Assembly (NCBI RefSeq): GCF_009811555.1
Contig: NZ_BLIN01000002.1
Span: 434,001 to 498,000, forward strand
Source: Streptomyces caniferus
GTDB lineage: Bacteria; Actinomycetota; Actinomycetes; Streptomycetales; Streptomycetaceae
Length of the DNA stretch: 64,000 nucleotides
Direction: 5' to 3'
Positions 47,684-54,664 of this stretch are shown piece after piece (positions within the stretch are counted from its first letter, which is position 1; each line of letters starts with the position of its first letter). The translations under genes and the position numbers were made by a program. The notes under the pieces were generated by a model. It did no database searches. It was not told the DNA's origin and saw only the letters and a list, made by a program, of their open reading frames with translations.

Positions 47684-48030
47684 GTGTTCAGGATTCCTTC
47701 CTTGCGGGCACGGGCCGCGATCACGCCGGCCTCTTCCTCGCGCTTGAGCACCTTGTCCCCGTAGAGGCCGCCGAACGGCAGGATCGCCAGCACGAAGAAG
47801 AAGGCGACGCGCTTGGCGGGCCACTTCGTGCGGTTCCACACGTCCAGCAGCAGGACCACGTAGGTGATGAAGAGCAGGCCGTGGATCATGCCGAGCGGCA
47901 TCACCAGGGAGTCGTAGTCGAAGGCCAGGCGGAAGCCGGTACCGAAGATCAGCAGCGCCGGGAAGGAGAGCGCCTCCGGGATGGATGCCAGGCGCAGTCG
48001 GTGCAGGGCGGCAGCGGTCTTGATGTCCAC
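47680..48030 (-). CDS. DUF3817 family small membrane protein
   Basis: 116 residues from GTG 48030, with GAGG 5 bases upstream; the frame extends back to 48123 but only with unconserved Pro/Arg-rich sequence. Three hydrophobic segments ([56 protein letters not shown]) and the family motif [25 protein letters not shown]. Paralogue of the gene at 43836. A Rex-like site lies about 85 bases upstream of its start. Confidence 0.9.
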   Translation of the reverse strand: MDIKTAAALHRLRLASIPEALSFPALLIFGTGFRLAFDYDSLVMPLGMIHGLLFITYVVLLLDVWNRTKWPAKRVAFFFVLAILPFGGLYGDKVLKREEEAGVIAARARKEGILNT

Positions 48031-48116
48031 GGGAACCTCGTTCGGGTGGCAGATGGGCAGTCGGCGCGCAGCGCCGTCTTCTGGGGGTGGAGGTCGGGCG
48101 ACGGGCGGGCACTGCT

Positions 48117-48132
48117 TGTGCAAGAGTTCACA
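48117..48132. promoter_or_regulatory. Rex-like operator between the DUF3817 and AIM24 operons
   Basis: TGTGCAAGAGTTCACA; on the minus strand TGTGAACTCTTGCACA, which matches the Streptomyces Rex consensus TGTGAACNNNTTCACA at 12 of 13 fixed positions. It is embedded in a 22-base inverted repeat (48114-48135). Rex senses NADH/NAD+; regulation of these genes by it is inference. Confidence 0.5.
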
Positions 48133-48280
48133 AGCTTCGCCCCATTGTTACAGCCGCCTCGGCGATCTCCGCGCCGGGGGGAGGTACGGGGCGGCCCCGG
48201 CCGGCGCCCGCAAGAGATCAGGGCGATATCAGGGCCAAAGGACCTGCCCCGCGCGGCCGCGGCCGACTACCGTCTCACCC

Positions 48281-48919
48281 GTGGCTCAGTTTCGGCTCCA
48301 GGGGAGCAAGGTGCTCGCCGTCGATATGACGGGCGACGCCGTCAAGGCGAAAAACGGTGCGATGGTCGCGTACGACGGCCAGATGTCGTTCAAGAAGATG
48401 TCCGGTGGCGGCGAGGGCCTGCGCGGCATGGTCACCCGGCGGCTCACGGGCGAGCAGATGGCCGTGATGGAGGTGAAGGGCCACGGCACCTGCTACTTCG
48501 CCGACCGCGCCAGCGAGATCAACTTGGTGGGACTGCAGGGCGAGAAGCTCTTCGTCGAGTCCAGCAATCTGCTGTGCACGGACGCCGCGCTGCGGACGGG
48601 CACGACCTTCACCGGCCTGCGCGGCGCCTCCCAGGGCAACGGCCTGTTCACCACCACCGTCGAGGGCAGCGGCCAGGCGGCGATCACCTCCCACGGCCCC
48701 GCGGTGGTGCTGCGGGTCACCAAGCAGTACCCCCTCCAGGTCGATCCGGGCGCGTACGTCGCCCATACCGGAGACCTCAAGCAGCACTTCCAGTCCGGGG
48801 TGAACTTCCGCACCTTCCTCGGGGAGGGCTCCGGCGAGGCCTTCCAGATCCGCTTCGAGGGCGAGGGTCTGGTCTACGTACAGCCCAGCGAGCGCAACAC
48901 CGTGGGAGGTGAGGTCTGA
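48281..48919 (+). CDS. AIM24 family protein, copy 1
   Basis: 212 residues. GTG 48281 (VAQFRLQGSKVLAVDMTGDAVKAKNG) without a ribosome site; TACCGT at 48270-48275 could be a -10 box, giving a nearly leaderless message. Beta-rich protein of the AIM24 family (TRAP-like fold): MVAYDGQMSFKK, GLFTTTVEGSGQAAI, PLQVDPGAYVAHTGD. No signal peptide or membrane segment. Bacterial members have no established function; the yeast namesake is mitochondrial. It overlaps the next AIM24 gene by one base. Confidence 0.9.
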   Translation: MAQFRLQGSKVLAVDMTGDAVKAKNGAMVAYDGQMSFKKMSGGGEGLRGMVTRRLTGEQMAVMEVKGHGTCYFADRASEINLVGLQGEKLFVESSNLLCTDAALRTGTTFTGLRGASQGNGLFTTTVEGSGQAAITSHGPAVVLRVTKQYPLQVDPGAYVAHTGDLKQHFQSGVNFRTFLGEGSGEAFQIRFEGEGLVYVQPSERNTVGGEV

Positions 48920-49569
48920 TGCCGTTCACGGTGCTCAACTCCCGCATGGTGGAGGCCAGGATCGGACCGGGCCAGCGGCTGTTCAGCCAGCGCGGCGCGA
49001 TGCTCGCCTACCGCGGCGAGGTCGCCTTCACCCCGAACCTCCAGGGCGGCCAGGGCGGCGTCGGCTCCATGATCGGCCGCCGGATCGCCGGCGAGGCCAC
49101 CCCGCTGATGACCGTCGAGGGCACGGGCACGGTCATGTTCGGCCACGGCGGCCACCACGTCCACGTCGTCGACCTCACCGGCGAGACGCTCTACGTCGAG
49201 GCCGACCGGCTGCTGGCCTTCGACGGCTCGCTCCAGCAGGGCACGATGTTCATGGGCTCGCAGGGCGGGGTGATGGGCATGGTGCGCGGCCAGGTCACCG
49301 GCCAGGGCCTGTTCACCACCACCCTCAAGGGCGTCGGCTCGGCCGCGGTGATGGCGCACGGCGGCGTCATCGAGCTGCCGATCACGTCCCAGCGCCCGGT
49401 CCATGTCGACCCGCAGGCCTACGTCGCCCACCGCGGCGACGTCCGCAACAAACTGTCCACGGCCCTCGGCTGGCGCGACATGGTCGGCCGCGGCTCGGGC
49501 GAGGCCTTCCAGCTGGAGCTGTCGGGCCAGGGCACCGTCTACGTCCAGGCCTCGGAGGAAAAACTGTGA
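48919..49569 (+). CDS. AIM24 family protein, copy 2
   Basis: 216 residues. ATG 48919 shares its A with the previous TGA (TGATG). It shows the same pattern as copy 1 (GAMLAYRGEVAFTPNLQGG, GLFTTTLKGVGSAAVMAHGG, PVHVDPQAYVAHRGDV) but has diverged clearly, so the set comes from old duplications. Cytoplasmic by prediction. Translational coupling implies the three products are made together, possibly as a hetero-oligomer; TRAP-fold proteins form rings. Confidence 0.9.
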   Translation: MPFTVLNSRMVEARIGPGQRLFSQRGAMLAYRGEVAFTPNLQGGQGGVGSMIGRRIAGEATPLMTVEGTGTVMFGHGGHHVHVVDLTGETLYVEADRLLAFDGSLQQGTMFMGSQGGVMGMVRGQVTGQGLFTTTLKGVGSAAVMAHGGVIELPITSQRPVHVDPQAYVAHRGDVRNKLSTALGWRDMVGRGSGEAFQLELSGQGTVYVQASEEKL

Positions 49570-50339
49570 CCGGTCCCGTCGTCCACGACGTCTCCTCGCT
49601 CCCGGCCGACGACAACGTCAACGCCTACGCCTTCAGCGTCGATCTGAACGGCCAGTGGTTCCTGCAGAAGGGGAAGATGATCGCCTACTACGGGCAGATC
49701 GACTTCCACGGCATCGGACACGGCCGCCTGGACCGCCTGATCGCCGGCAGTTTTCATTCGCCTTTGCACGCCGCGGACTGGGTCGTCGCCGAGGGCCGGG
49801 GGAAGATGCTGCTCGCGGACCGTGCCTTCGATGTGAACTCCTTCGACCTGGAGGACGGCAACCTGACCATTCGCGCGGGCAACCTGCTCGCCTTTCAGCC
49901 ATCTCTCGCGCTGAAGCAGTCGATCATCCCGGGCTTCCTCACCCTCATCGGGACGGGCAAGTTCGTGGCCGCCTCCAACGGCCCGGTGGTGTTCATGGAG
50001 CCGCCGATCCGGGTCGACCCGCAGGCGCTCGTCGGCTGGGCCGACTGCCCCTCCCCGTGCCACCACTACGACCACCAGTACCTGCGGGGAATCCTGGGCG
50101 GGCTGCGGGCGCACACCGGAATCGGCGGAGCGTCCGGCGAGGAGCACCAGTTCGAGTTCGTCGGCGCCGGCACCGTCCTGCTGCAGTCCACGGAACAGCT
50201 GATGCCGGAGCTGGAAACCGGTGCGGTACCGACCGAGGCGGGCGTTCCGGGCGGGGGCGGACACGTCCCGCAAAGTGGCTCACAACTGCCCCAGCTCCCC
50301 GGCAACCTCGGGAGCCTCCAACGCCGCTTCGGGCTGTGA
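49566..50339 (+). CDS. AIM24 family protein, copy 3
   Basis: 257 residues from GTG 49566, overlapping the previous stop by 4 bases (GTGA). The AIM24 core (about 20-205) includes GKMIAYYGQIDFHG, GRGKMLLADRAFDVNSFDLEDG and PIRVDPQALVGW. Specific to this copy are a cluster of possible metal ligands (CPSPCHHYDHQYL, about 160-172) and a Gly/Pro/Gln-rich C-terminal tail of about 40 residues. The Cys/His cluster is absent in copies 1 and 2 and could bind a metal; this is inference from composition only. Confidence 0.9.
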   Translation: MTGPVVHDVSSLPADDNVNAYAFSVDLNGQWFLQKGKMIAYYGQIDFHGIGHGRLDRLIAGSFHSPLHAADWVVAEGRGKMLLADRAFDVNSFDLEDGNLTIRAGNLLAFQPSLALKQSIIPGFLTLIGTGKFVAASNGPVVFMEPPIRVDPQALVGWADCPSPCHHYDHQYLRGILGGLRAHTGIGGASGEEHQFEFVGAGTVLLQSTEQLMPELETGAVPTEAGVPGGGGHVPQSGSQLPQLPGNLGSLQRRFGL

Positions 50340-50444
50340 GCGATACTCTGCGGACGGTGACCTCGAACGTCTGACCAACGTCCACCCCCGGCCGCCGACG
50401 TCATCGCCCCCTGGGCAATTAATTCACTATTCAACTTTTACGGG

Positions 50445-50450
50445 TAGAAT
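50445..50450 (+). promoter_or_regulatory. -10 box TAGAAT of the MarR gene
   Basis: TAGAAT ends 6 bases before ATG 50457, indicating a leaderless message. Upstream is the most AT-rich stretch of the area, with TTCACT (50423-50428) 16 bases before as a weak -35 and ATTCA repeated at 50422 and 50430. Confidence 0.55.
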
Positions 50451-50456
50451 CATTCC

Positions 50457-50933
50457 ATGACGACCGACAGCGACACCCCCTGGCTGACCGACCAGGAGCA
50501 GTGTGCCTGGCGCACCCACCTGGACGTCAGCAGGCTGCTGATGCACCAACTCGAGCGCGATCTGCAGCCGTTCGGCCTGACGAACAACGACTACGAGATC
50601 CTGGTCAACCTCTCCGAGGCCGACGACCGACGGCTCCGGATGAGCGACCTGGCAGCCAGCACCCTGCAGTCCAAGAGCCGTCTCTCCCACCAGATCACCC
50701 GGATGGAGAACGCCGGGCTGGTGCGCCGCGAGAGCTGCGAGTCGGACCGCCGTGGCCTCTACGCCGTGCTCACCGACGAAGGCTGGGACACCATGCGCCG
50801 GGTCGCCCCGCACCATGTCGCCTCGGTCCGCAAGCACTTCATCGACCTGTTCGCCGCCGAGGACCTCCAGGCGCTCCGCACCTCCCTCGCCCCCGTCGCC
50901 GCACACCTCCGCAAGGAGCGCGGCGGCCTCTGA
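50457..50933 (+). CDS. MarR-family transcriptional regulator
   Basis: 158 residues. Starts at ATG 50457 directly behind a -10 box, so probably leaderless. Winged helix: FGLTNNDYEILVNLSEADDRRLRMSDLAASTLQSKSRLSHQITRMENAGLVRRESCESDRRGLYAVLTDEG, with recognition helix at SKSRLSHQITRME and the wing ending RRGLYAVLT. One cysteine (ESCESDRR) sits in the wing. Target genes are not evident; it is followed by a converging sensor kinase gene. Confidence 0.93.
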   Translation: MTTDSDTPWLTDQEQCAWRTHLDVSRLLMHQLERDLQPFGLTNNDYEILVNLSEADDRRLRMSDLAASTLQSKSRLSHQITRMENAGLVRRESCESDRRGLYAVLTDEGWDTMRRVAPHHVASVRKHFIDLFAAEDLQALRTSLAPVAAHLRKERGGL

Positions 50934-50987
50934 CCGGCCGGCCTCGGCCCCCCGACCGGGCCGAGGCCCGGCGGCCCGGGCCGGTCA
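50931..50987. terminator. Nested hairpin spanning both stop codons of converging genes
   Basis: Outer arms TGACCGGCC (50931-50939) and GGCCGGTCA (50979-50987) contain the stop codons of the MarR gene and of the sensor kinase gene; the inner arms GGCCTCGGCCC (50940-50950) and GGGCCGAGGCC (50958-50968) form a second stem. Bidirectional terminator. Confidence 0.8.
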
Positions 50988-52406
50988 GCCGGCCACCGGC
51001 AGCCGCAGTTCGAACACCGACCCCGCGCGCACGGCCAGCGAACCACCGTGCCGCTCCGCGACGTCCCGCGCGATGGCCAGCCCCAGCCCGGCCCCGCCGT
51101 CGTCCCGGGCCCGCGCGTCATCGAGCCGTACGAACCGCTCGAAGATCCGCTCCCGCTCGCCCTCCGGCACCCCGGGCCCGTCGTCCTCCACCCGCAGCAC
51201 CGCCCACTCCCCCTCGCGCACCACGGCCACCCGCACGGACGCGGCGGCATGCCGCTGGGCGTTGTCGAGCAGATTCCCCAGCACCCGCGCCAACTGACCA
51301 CGGGACCCGGCCACTTCCCCGGCCGCCAGCTCCCCGACCTGCACCGGGATCCGGTCCGCGACCCGCTGCGAGCTCTCCTCGCGCACCATCGCCGCCAGAT
51401 CGACCCGGGCCTCGGCCGGCCGCTCCCCCGCGTCCAGGCGCGCCAGCAGCAACAGGTCCGCCGCCAGCCGCTGCAGTCGTACGGTGTCCTCCACCGCACC
51501 GGGCACATCCAGCAACTCCGGATGCGCCACCCCCACTTCGAGCTGGGTCCGCAGGCTCGCGATCGGGCTGCGCAGCTCGTGCGAGGCGTCCGCGACGAAC
51601 CGCCGCTGCCGCTCCACGGACGTCTCCAGCGCCGCCAGTGTCTCGTTGGTCGTCCGCGCCAGCCGGCCGACCTCGTCCTGCGACGACGGCACCGGCACCC
51701 GACGGCTCAGATCGGTACTCGCCGTGATCGCGGCCATCTCCCCTCGGATGCCCTCCACGGGCCGCAGCGCCCGCCGGGTCACCAGCCAGGTCACCCCCGC
51801 CACCACCACGAGCAGCAGCGGCAGCCCGATCAGCATCGCGGTCCGCACCGACCCCACGGCCTCCTGCTCCGGCGCCAGCGCCGCCCCCGCCCGCACCGTC
51901 GCCTCCCCGCCACGGGTGTCCTTGGCCTCGACCACCGCGAACCGGTAGTCGACCGTCTTCCCGTCGACGTCCGCGGTCCCGTCCCGGTGACCGACGTCCC
52001 CGTCGACCTCACCGGGCGCGAGCCCGCTCCGGTCGTCGTCATCGTCGTCGTCCTCGCCCTGCGTACCCGGCCCGACGCTCCCCGGCCCCCGCTGCACGCC
52101 GCCCACCGGCTTCCCGTCGACGGCACGCACGTCCTCGCCGACCGCCAGCACCCGTCCGCCGTCGTCGGCGACCACCACCGGATGGTCCTCACCGTCCGGC
52201 AGATCCAGCTTGTCGTACGGCGTGCCCGTCGCGATCTGCGCAGCCACCTCCCGCGCCGCGACCTCGGCCTGCAGCCCGGCCTGGTCCTGCAGATTGCTGC
52301 GCAGCACCAGCAGCACGGCCGTCCCCGCCGCGATCAGCGCCAGGGCCACCACGACCGTCGCGCCGGCCGCCGCCCTGGCCCGTACGGAGCCCAGCACCCT
52401 ACTCAC
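50985..52406 (-). CDS. Sensor histidine kinase with acidic extracellular stretch
   Basis: 473 residues, GTG at 52406, overlapping the regulator gene by 8 bases. Helices at about 16-36 and 190-210 enclose an extracellular sensor with seven consecutive Asp residues (119-125, after GTQGE), which might bind cations. HAMP region (TRRALRPVEGIRGEMAAI), phospho-acceptor His276 (VADASHELRSPIASLRTQLEVG), ATP-binding motifs LGNLLDNAQRHA, DDGPGVPEGERERIFERFVRLDDARARD and AGLGLAIA. Partner of the next gene. Confidence 0.95.
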   Translation of the reverse strand: MSRVLGSVRARAAAGATVVVALALIAAGTAVLLVLRSNLQDQAGLQAEVAAREVAAQIATGTPYDKLDLPDGEDHPVVVADDGGRVLAVGEDVRAVDGKPVGGVQRGPGSVGPGTQGEDDDDDDDRSGLAPGEVDGDVGHRDGTADVDGKTVDYRFAVVEAKDTRGGEATVRAGAALAPEQEAVGSVRTAMLIGLPLLLVVVAGVTWLVTRRALRPVEGIRGEMAAITASTDLSRRVPVPSSQDEVGRLARTTNETLAALETSVERQRRFVADASHELRSPIASLRTQLEVGVAHPELLDVPGAVEDTVRLQRLAADLLLLARLDAGERPAEARVDLAAMVREESSQRVADRIPVQVGELAAGEVAGSRGQLARVLGNLLDNAQRHAAASVRVAVVREGEWAVLRVEDDGPGVPEGERERIFERFVRLDDARARDDGGAGLGLAIARDVAERHGGSLAVRAGSVFELRLPVAG

Positions 52407-53115
52407 CCGCCACCAGCCGGTATCCGGCGCCGCGCACCGTCACGATGTGCCCCGCACCGAGCTTGCGCCGCAGTGCGCTCACATACACCTCGATGATGTT
52501 GACATCGCCCTCGTAGGCGAAGTCCCAGACGTGGTCCAGGATCTCCGCCTTGGAGACCACCTCGCCCGCCCGCAGCGCCAGCTGCTCCAGCACGGCGAAC
52601 TCCTTCGCCGTCAGCGCCACTTCGGCCCCGTCCCGCTCCACCCGCTGCGCGCCCTGGTCGACGGCCAGCGACCCCACCCGCAGCACCGGCGGCGCGGTCC
52701 GCCCACGCCGCCGCAGCAGCGCCTTCACCCGCGCCACCAACACCACATACGAGAACGGCTTGGTCAGATAGTCGTCGGCCCCGGTGTCCAGCCCCTCGGC
52801 CTCGTCGTACTCGCCGTCCTTGGCCGTCAGCATCAGCACCGGCACCTCATGGCCGGCGGCCCGCAGCGCCCCGCACACGCGGTAGCCGTTCATCCCCGGC
52901 AGCATGATGTCGAGCACGACCAGGTCGTAGCTCTCCTCACTCGCCTGGTGGAGCCCCACCAGCCCGTCGTGCACCACATCGACCGCATAGCCCTCAGCCA
53001 TCAGCCCCTTGGCCAAGGACACGGCGAGCCGCTTCTCGTCCTCCACGATCAGGAGCCGTCGGGGGCGGTGCGCGGCGGGGCCGGGCGGGCGGTACTGCGT
53101 GACGGGCGGGTGCAT
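52399..53115 (-). CDS. OmpR-family response regulator
   Basis: 238 residues, start at 53115. Receiver domain with phospho-acceptor Asp69 (DLVVLDIMLPGMNG) and Lys in DYLTKPF; winged helix GAEVALTAKEFAVLEQLALRAGEVVSKAEILDHVWDFAYEGDVNIIEVYVSALRRKLG. It is divergent from a PepSY-domain protein; between the two starts lie three phased CCTTCAGS repeats that fit an OmpR-type binding site, so it probably controls itself and that gene. Confidence 0.95.
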   Translation of the reverse strand: MHPPVTQYRPPGPAAHRPRRLLIVEDEKRLAVSLAKGLMAEGYAVDVVHDGLVGLHQASEESYDLVVLDIMLPGMNGYRVCGALRAAGHEVPVLMLTAKDGEYDEAEGLDTGADDYLTKPFSYVVLVARVKALLRRRGRTAPPVLRVGSLAVDQGAQRVERDGAEVALTAKEFAVLEQLALRAGEVVSKAEILDHVWDFAYEGDVNIIEVYVSALRRKLGAGHIVTVRGAGYRLVAGE

Positions 53116-53137
53116 GCGCTCACCATGCCATCCCGTT

Positions 53138-53176
53138 CCTGAAGCCCCCTTCAGGCACCTTCAGGTCCCCTTCAGC
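53138..53176. promoter_or_regulatory. Three phased CCTTCAGG/C repeats plus one inverted copy
   Basis: CCTTCAGG at 53148 and 53158, CCTTCAGC at 53169 (periods 10 and 11, one DNA turn), and the inverted CCTGAAG at 53138-53144. They lie between the divergent response regulator (start 53115) and PepSY gene (start 53226). Most likely the binding site of that regulator. Confidence 0.7.
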
Positions 53177-53225
53177 TTCGTTCGGCCAGTGTGTGGGCAC
53201 AGCCGATCGCAAGGGGAGAACACAC

Positions 53226-53936
53226 ATGAAGCGCCATCTGATCATCGCCACCGCCGCCGCGGCCGCCCTCGTCGCCGGCGGCACGGTCACCGCCGTCGCG
53301 GTCAGCAACGACGGCTCCGGCAGCGCCCGGTCCGGCGCACCGGTCTCGGCGCAGCCCGCCGCCCACGACGCGGGGACGTCCGCCTCCGGCACCGCCCAGG
53401 TGCAGGACGGCCGCTCCAGCATCCGCATGCAGGACGACGACGCCGACGGCCGGGAGGACCTCCGCGAGGCCAAGGCCGCCAAGGTGACCGCACCGGACGC
53501 CGCGGCCGCCGCCCTGAAGGCCGTCCCCGGCACCGTGGCCGGCCTCGACCTGGACGCGGACCGCCCCGGCCTGGTCTGGGACGCGGACGTCCTGGGCAAG
53601 GACGGCAAGTGGCACGAGATCACCCTCGACGCCGGCAACGCGCGGGTGCTGAACCAGCACGTCGACCACGACGAGGACGACGACGCCCGCGAGCTCGCCG
53701 CCCTCCGGAACGCCAAGACCGACGCCGCGGCCGCCGCACGCACCGCCGCCTCGCACGGCAAGGTGACCTCCGTCGAACTCGACGACGACCACCGCTCGAA
53801 GGCCGCCTGGGAGGTCGAGACGCTCACCAAGGACGGCAAGGAGCACAAGCTGCTGGTCGACACCCAGTCCGGCAAGCTGAGCGCCGTTCCGGCGCATGAC
53901 GCCGACGACGACGACAACGACGGCGCGGACGACTGA
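53226..53936 (+). CDS. Secreted protein with two PepSY domains
   Basis: 236 residues. ATG 53226 preceded by AGGGGAG. Signal peptide (MKRHLIIATAAAAALVAGGTVTAVAVS), then an acidic linker and two PepSY-like repeats, each starting with a helix (AAAAALKAVPGTVAGLDLDADRPGLVWDADVLG and AAARTAASHGKVTSVELDDDHRSKAAWEVETLT). Long Asp-rich stretches between and after the repeats end in DDDDNDGADD. PepSY domains inhibit or chaperone peptidases in several systems; the acidic runs may bind divalent cations. It is probably induced by the divergent two-component system, whose sensor also has an Asp run. Confidence 0.9.
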   Translation: MKRHLIIATAAAAALVAGGTVTAVAVSNDGSGSARSGAPVSAQPAAHDAGTSASGTAQVQDGRSSIRMQDDDADGREDLREAKAAKVTAPDAAAAALKAVPGTVAGLDLDADRPGLVWDADVLGKDGKWHEITLDAGNARVLNQHVDHDEDDDARELAALRNAKTDAAAAARTAASHGKVTSVELDDDHRSKAAWEVETLTKDGKEHKLLVDTQSGKLSAVPAHDADDDDNDGADD

Positions 53937-53956
53937 CCCGCCGCCCCATCACCCCT

Positions 53957-53986
53957 GGCCCCGCCCACCTCACCGTGGGCGGGGCC
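53957..53986 (+). terminator. Terminator after the PepSY gene
   Basis: Twelve-base perfect stem GGCCCCGCCCAC (53957-53968) with GTGGGCGGGGCC (53975-53986), 20 bases after the stop codon. Confidence 0.85.
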
Positions 53987-54095
53987 TTCGGCGGGTTGCC
54001 GTGGCGGGGCCGGGCGGGGTTTCGCGCTCGCGTGGGACCGGACAGTGCGGCGGTCCGGTGGCTGGGGCCGGTTCGCCTGCGGCGGGTGGGTGGTG

Positions 54096-54212
54096 GGTCG
54101 GAGGGGACGCCCGGTACCCCGTCCTCGGCGCGGGCGCATCTGGTACGTGGTACAGATCGGCCCCGCGTTCGCTCCGGTCCTGCGGGCGGGGCACCGGACA
54201 TCCCCTCCGACC
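54096..54212 (+). repeat. 117-base structured element, copy A
   Basis: Starts GGTCGGAGGGGACG and ends CATCCCCTCCGACC; the first 26 bases pair with the last 26 with three mismatches. The interior keeps TCCTCGGCGCGGGCG and TTCGCTCCGGTCCTGCGGG. It is about 85% identical, without gaps, to the reverse complement of copy B. Could be a MITE-like element or a structured RNA. Confidence 0.85.
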
Positions 54213-54369
54213 TCCGTACGTGCGCGACTGTCCCGCCGTACCGATCACCGTCACGACCAGATGCGCCAGGTCTTGGCACGGAGCGGGCCAGGCGACCCGC
54301 AGATTGGGCGCGGGCCCAGGTGGAGCGGTGAGGGACGGTGCCACCGGCCGGCAGTCGGGAACGGGCGTA

Positions 54370-54486
54370 GGTCGGAGGGGATGTACCGGAGCCCGCCCGC
54401 AGGACCGGAGCGAACGCCGGGTCGGTCTATGCCACGTACCAGGGCCGCCCGCGCCGAGGACGGGCTCCGGTGCGTCCCCTCCGACC
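54370..54486 (-). repeat. 117-base structured element, copy B (inverted)
   Basis: Same length as copy A, opposite orientation, separated from it by 157 bases. The terminal arms pair over 26 bases with two mismatches. Where the arms differ from copy A (element positions 16, 18, 20 and 22) the opposite arm differs correspondingly, so pairing is kept. Confidence 0.85.
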
Positions 54487-54562
54487 CCCGCGGCAACCAC
54501 AAAAGCCGCCCGGGGGCCAGCCCACGCACCCGCACCGAACAACGGCCGATACGCCAACGGCA

Positions 54563-54598
54563 CCCCAAAGGGGCGCGGGGAACTGCGCGCCCAGCCCC
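54563..54598. repeat. Common Streptomyces intergenic repeat
   Basis: Contains AGGGGCGCGGGGAACTGCGC followed by GCCCAGCCCC, a sequence I recall from very many Streptomyces intergenic regions. Usually found downstream of genes; function unknown. Confidence 0.6.
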
Positions 54599-54601
54599 AA
54601 C

Positions 54602-54637
54602 GCACCCGCAGACAAAACGTCGGCACCCGCAGACAAA
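54602..54637. repeat. Direct repeat GCACCCGCAGACAAA, two copies
   Basis: Perfect 15-base copies at 54602-54616 and 54623-54637, 21 bases apart, just after the intergenic repeat and 28 bases before the meaB stop. Confidence 0.8.
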
Positions 54638-54664
54638 CCAACGCCCCCGCCGCGCGGAGCGGCC

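Larger units (their letters stand above)
53937..54664. other. Gene-free 728-base region with inverted repeat elements
   Basis: Contains the PepSY gene terminator (53957-53986), two 117-base inverted elements (54096-54212 and 54370-54486), a common Streptomyces intergenic repeat (54563-54598) and a short direct repeat (54602-54637). Frames here translate similarly from both strands only because of the inverted repetition. No gene is supported. Confidence 0.8.
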
